Shown: positions 5,613 through 5,874 of the stretch, in pieces
Numbering within the stretch: position 1 is the first letter of the stretch
Layout of the letters: each line of letters begins with the position of its first letter
NCBI GenBank assembly: GCA_016207985.1
Contig: JACQYX010000067.1
Span: forward strand, 1 to 5,874
Direction: 5' to 3'
Length of the DNA stretch: 5,874 nt
Source: Ignavibacteriales bacterium
GTDB taxonomy: Bacteria; Bacteroidota; Ignavibacteria; UBA10030; SZUA-254
The notes under the pieces: model-generated
Database searches by the model: none
What the model saw: the letters and a program-made list of their open reading frames with translations, nothing else
Told to the model about the DNA's origin: nothing
Program-made: the position numbers and the translations under genes

Positions 5613-5874
5613 TTACTTATATTCATCCCAGCTTTTTGTTGTTAATTGATTTATAGGATATTTATGAATCGCTCTCACATATATCCGGGCAAACTCAATA
5701 TTCGTTATCAATGAGATATTAAGATCGATTGCTTTCCTTCTGATGATATAGTCATTCTCCAACGACTGTGTTTCTGCATTCCTTGGAATGTTGATGACGA
5801 GATCGATCTTTCGTTCATCTAAAACAGAGATCACTTCCGGCATATCACCGCTGATTTGCCAACGCAATGATTCG
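5613..5874 (-). CDS. carB: Carbamoyl-phosphate synthase large subunit, C-terminal MGS-like domain (5'-truncated by window edge)
   Basis: Only the last 86 or so codons are present. They match the methylglyoxal-synthase-like regulatory domain that closes carbamoyl-phosphate synthase large subunits: KIDLVINIP, then DYIIRRKAIDLNISLITNIEFA, with the invariant-looking RR and the ITN turn, and a terminal KSWDEYK. In CarB this domain binds allosteric effectors such as UMP, IMP or ornithine; the ATP-grasp halves would lie to the right of the window. The frame stays open to base 5874, and the apparent TTG start at 5867 is just an internal Leu codon. A CarB-like paralogue that is not part of pyrimidine or arginine synthesis cannot be excluded from this fragment. 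The stop is six bases from the ATG of the alcohol dehydrogenase. Confidence 0.7.
   Translation of the reverse strand, partial: ESLRWQISGDMPEVISVLDERKIDLVINIPRNAETQSLENDYIIRRKAIDLNISLITNIEFARIYVRAIHKYPINQLTTKSWDEYK

Overview
The window carries seven genes, two of them cut by its edges, in two convergent blocks. Base composition is moderately AT-rich, judged by eye. Shine-Dalgarno sites are mostly weak or absent, and the amidase and the carbamoyl-phosphate-synthase tail resemble what I remember from the Ignavibacteria/Chlorobiota-Bacteroidota side of the bacterial tree. That placement is an inference at low to moderate confidence. There is no rRNA, tRNA, CRISPR array, insertion sequence or phage gene, and the genes look like ordinary chromosomal housekeeping functions.

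Plus strand, left to right: the C-terminal two thirds of an Ogg2-type 8-oxoguanine DNA glycosylase/lyase (1-405); a 217-base spacer built partly of 7-base-periodic repeats (406-622); a saccharopine-dehydrogenase-family enzyme closest to lysine 6-dehydrogenase (623-1765); a 104-base spacer with a good sigma-70-like promoter; and an exported N-acetylmuramoyl-L-alanine amidase homologue (1870-3036) that has lost the N-terminal edge of its catalytic domain, including the first zinc-binding histidine.

Minus strand, in transcription order from the right edge: the C-terminal methylglyoxal-synthase-like domain of a carbamoyl-phosphate synthase large subunit (5874-5613), a zinc-dependent alcohol dehydrogenase of the AdhA type (5606-4611), an MqnD-type 1,4-dihydroxy-6-naphthoate synthase of the futalosine menaquinone route (4552-3716), and a small class I SAM-dependent methyltransferase (3702-3079). 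Gaps of 6, 58 and 13 bases suggest one transcription unit or two. Apart from a possible mqnD-methyltransferase link, the genes do not form an obvious single pathway.

Two things stand out. First, the amidase has no histidine anywhere before residue 227, so its usual two-histidine zinc site cannot form; an in-frame internal deletion is the simplest reading. Second, several unrelated short words (consensus AAGGATG, GAACAAA and GCTCACN) all recur with a strict 7-base step around the lysine-dehydrogenase-like gene. One array lies inside that gene and one overlaps the ogg stop codon. This is like the short tandemly repeated (STRR) heptamers of cyanobacteria. I see no evidence of a new defence system or mobile system here.
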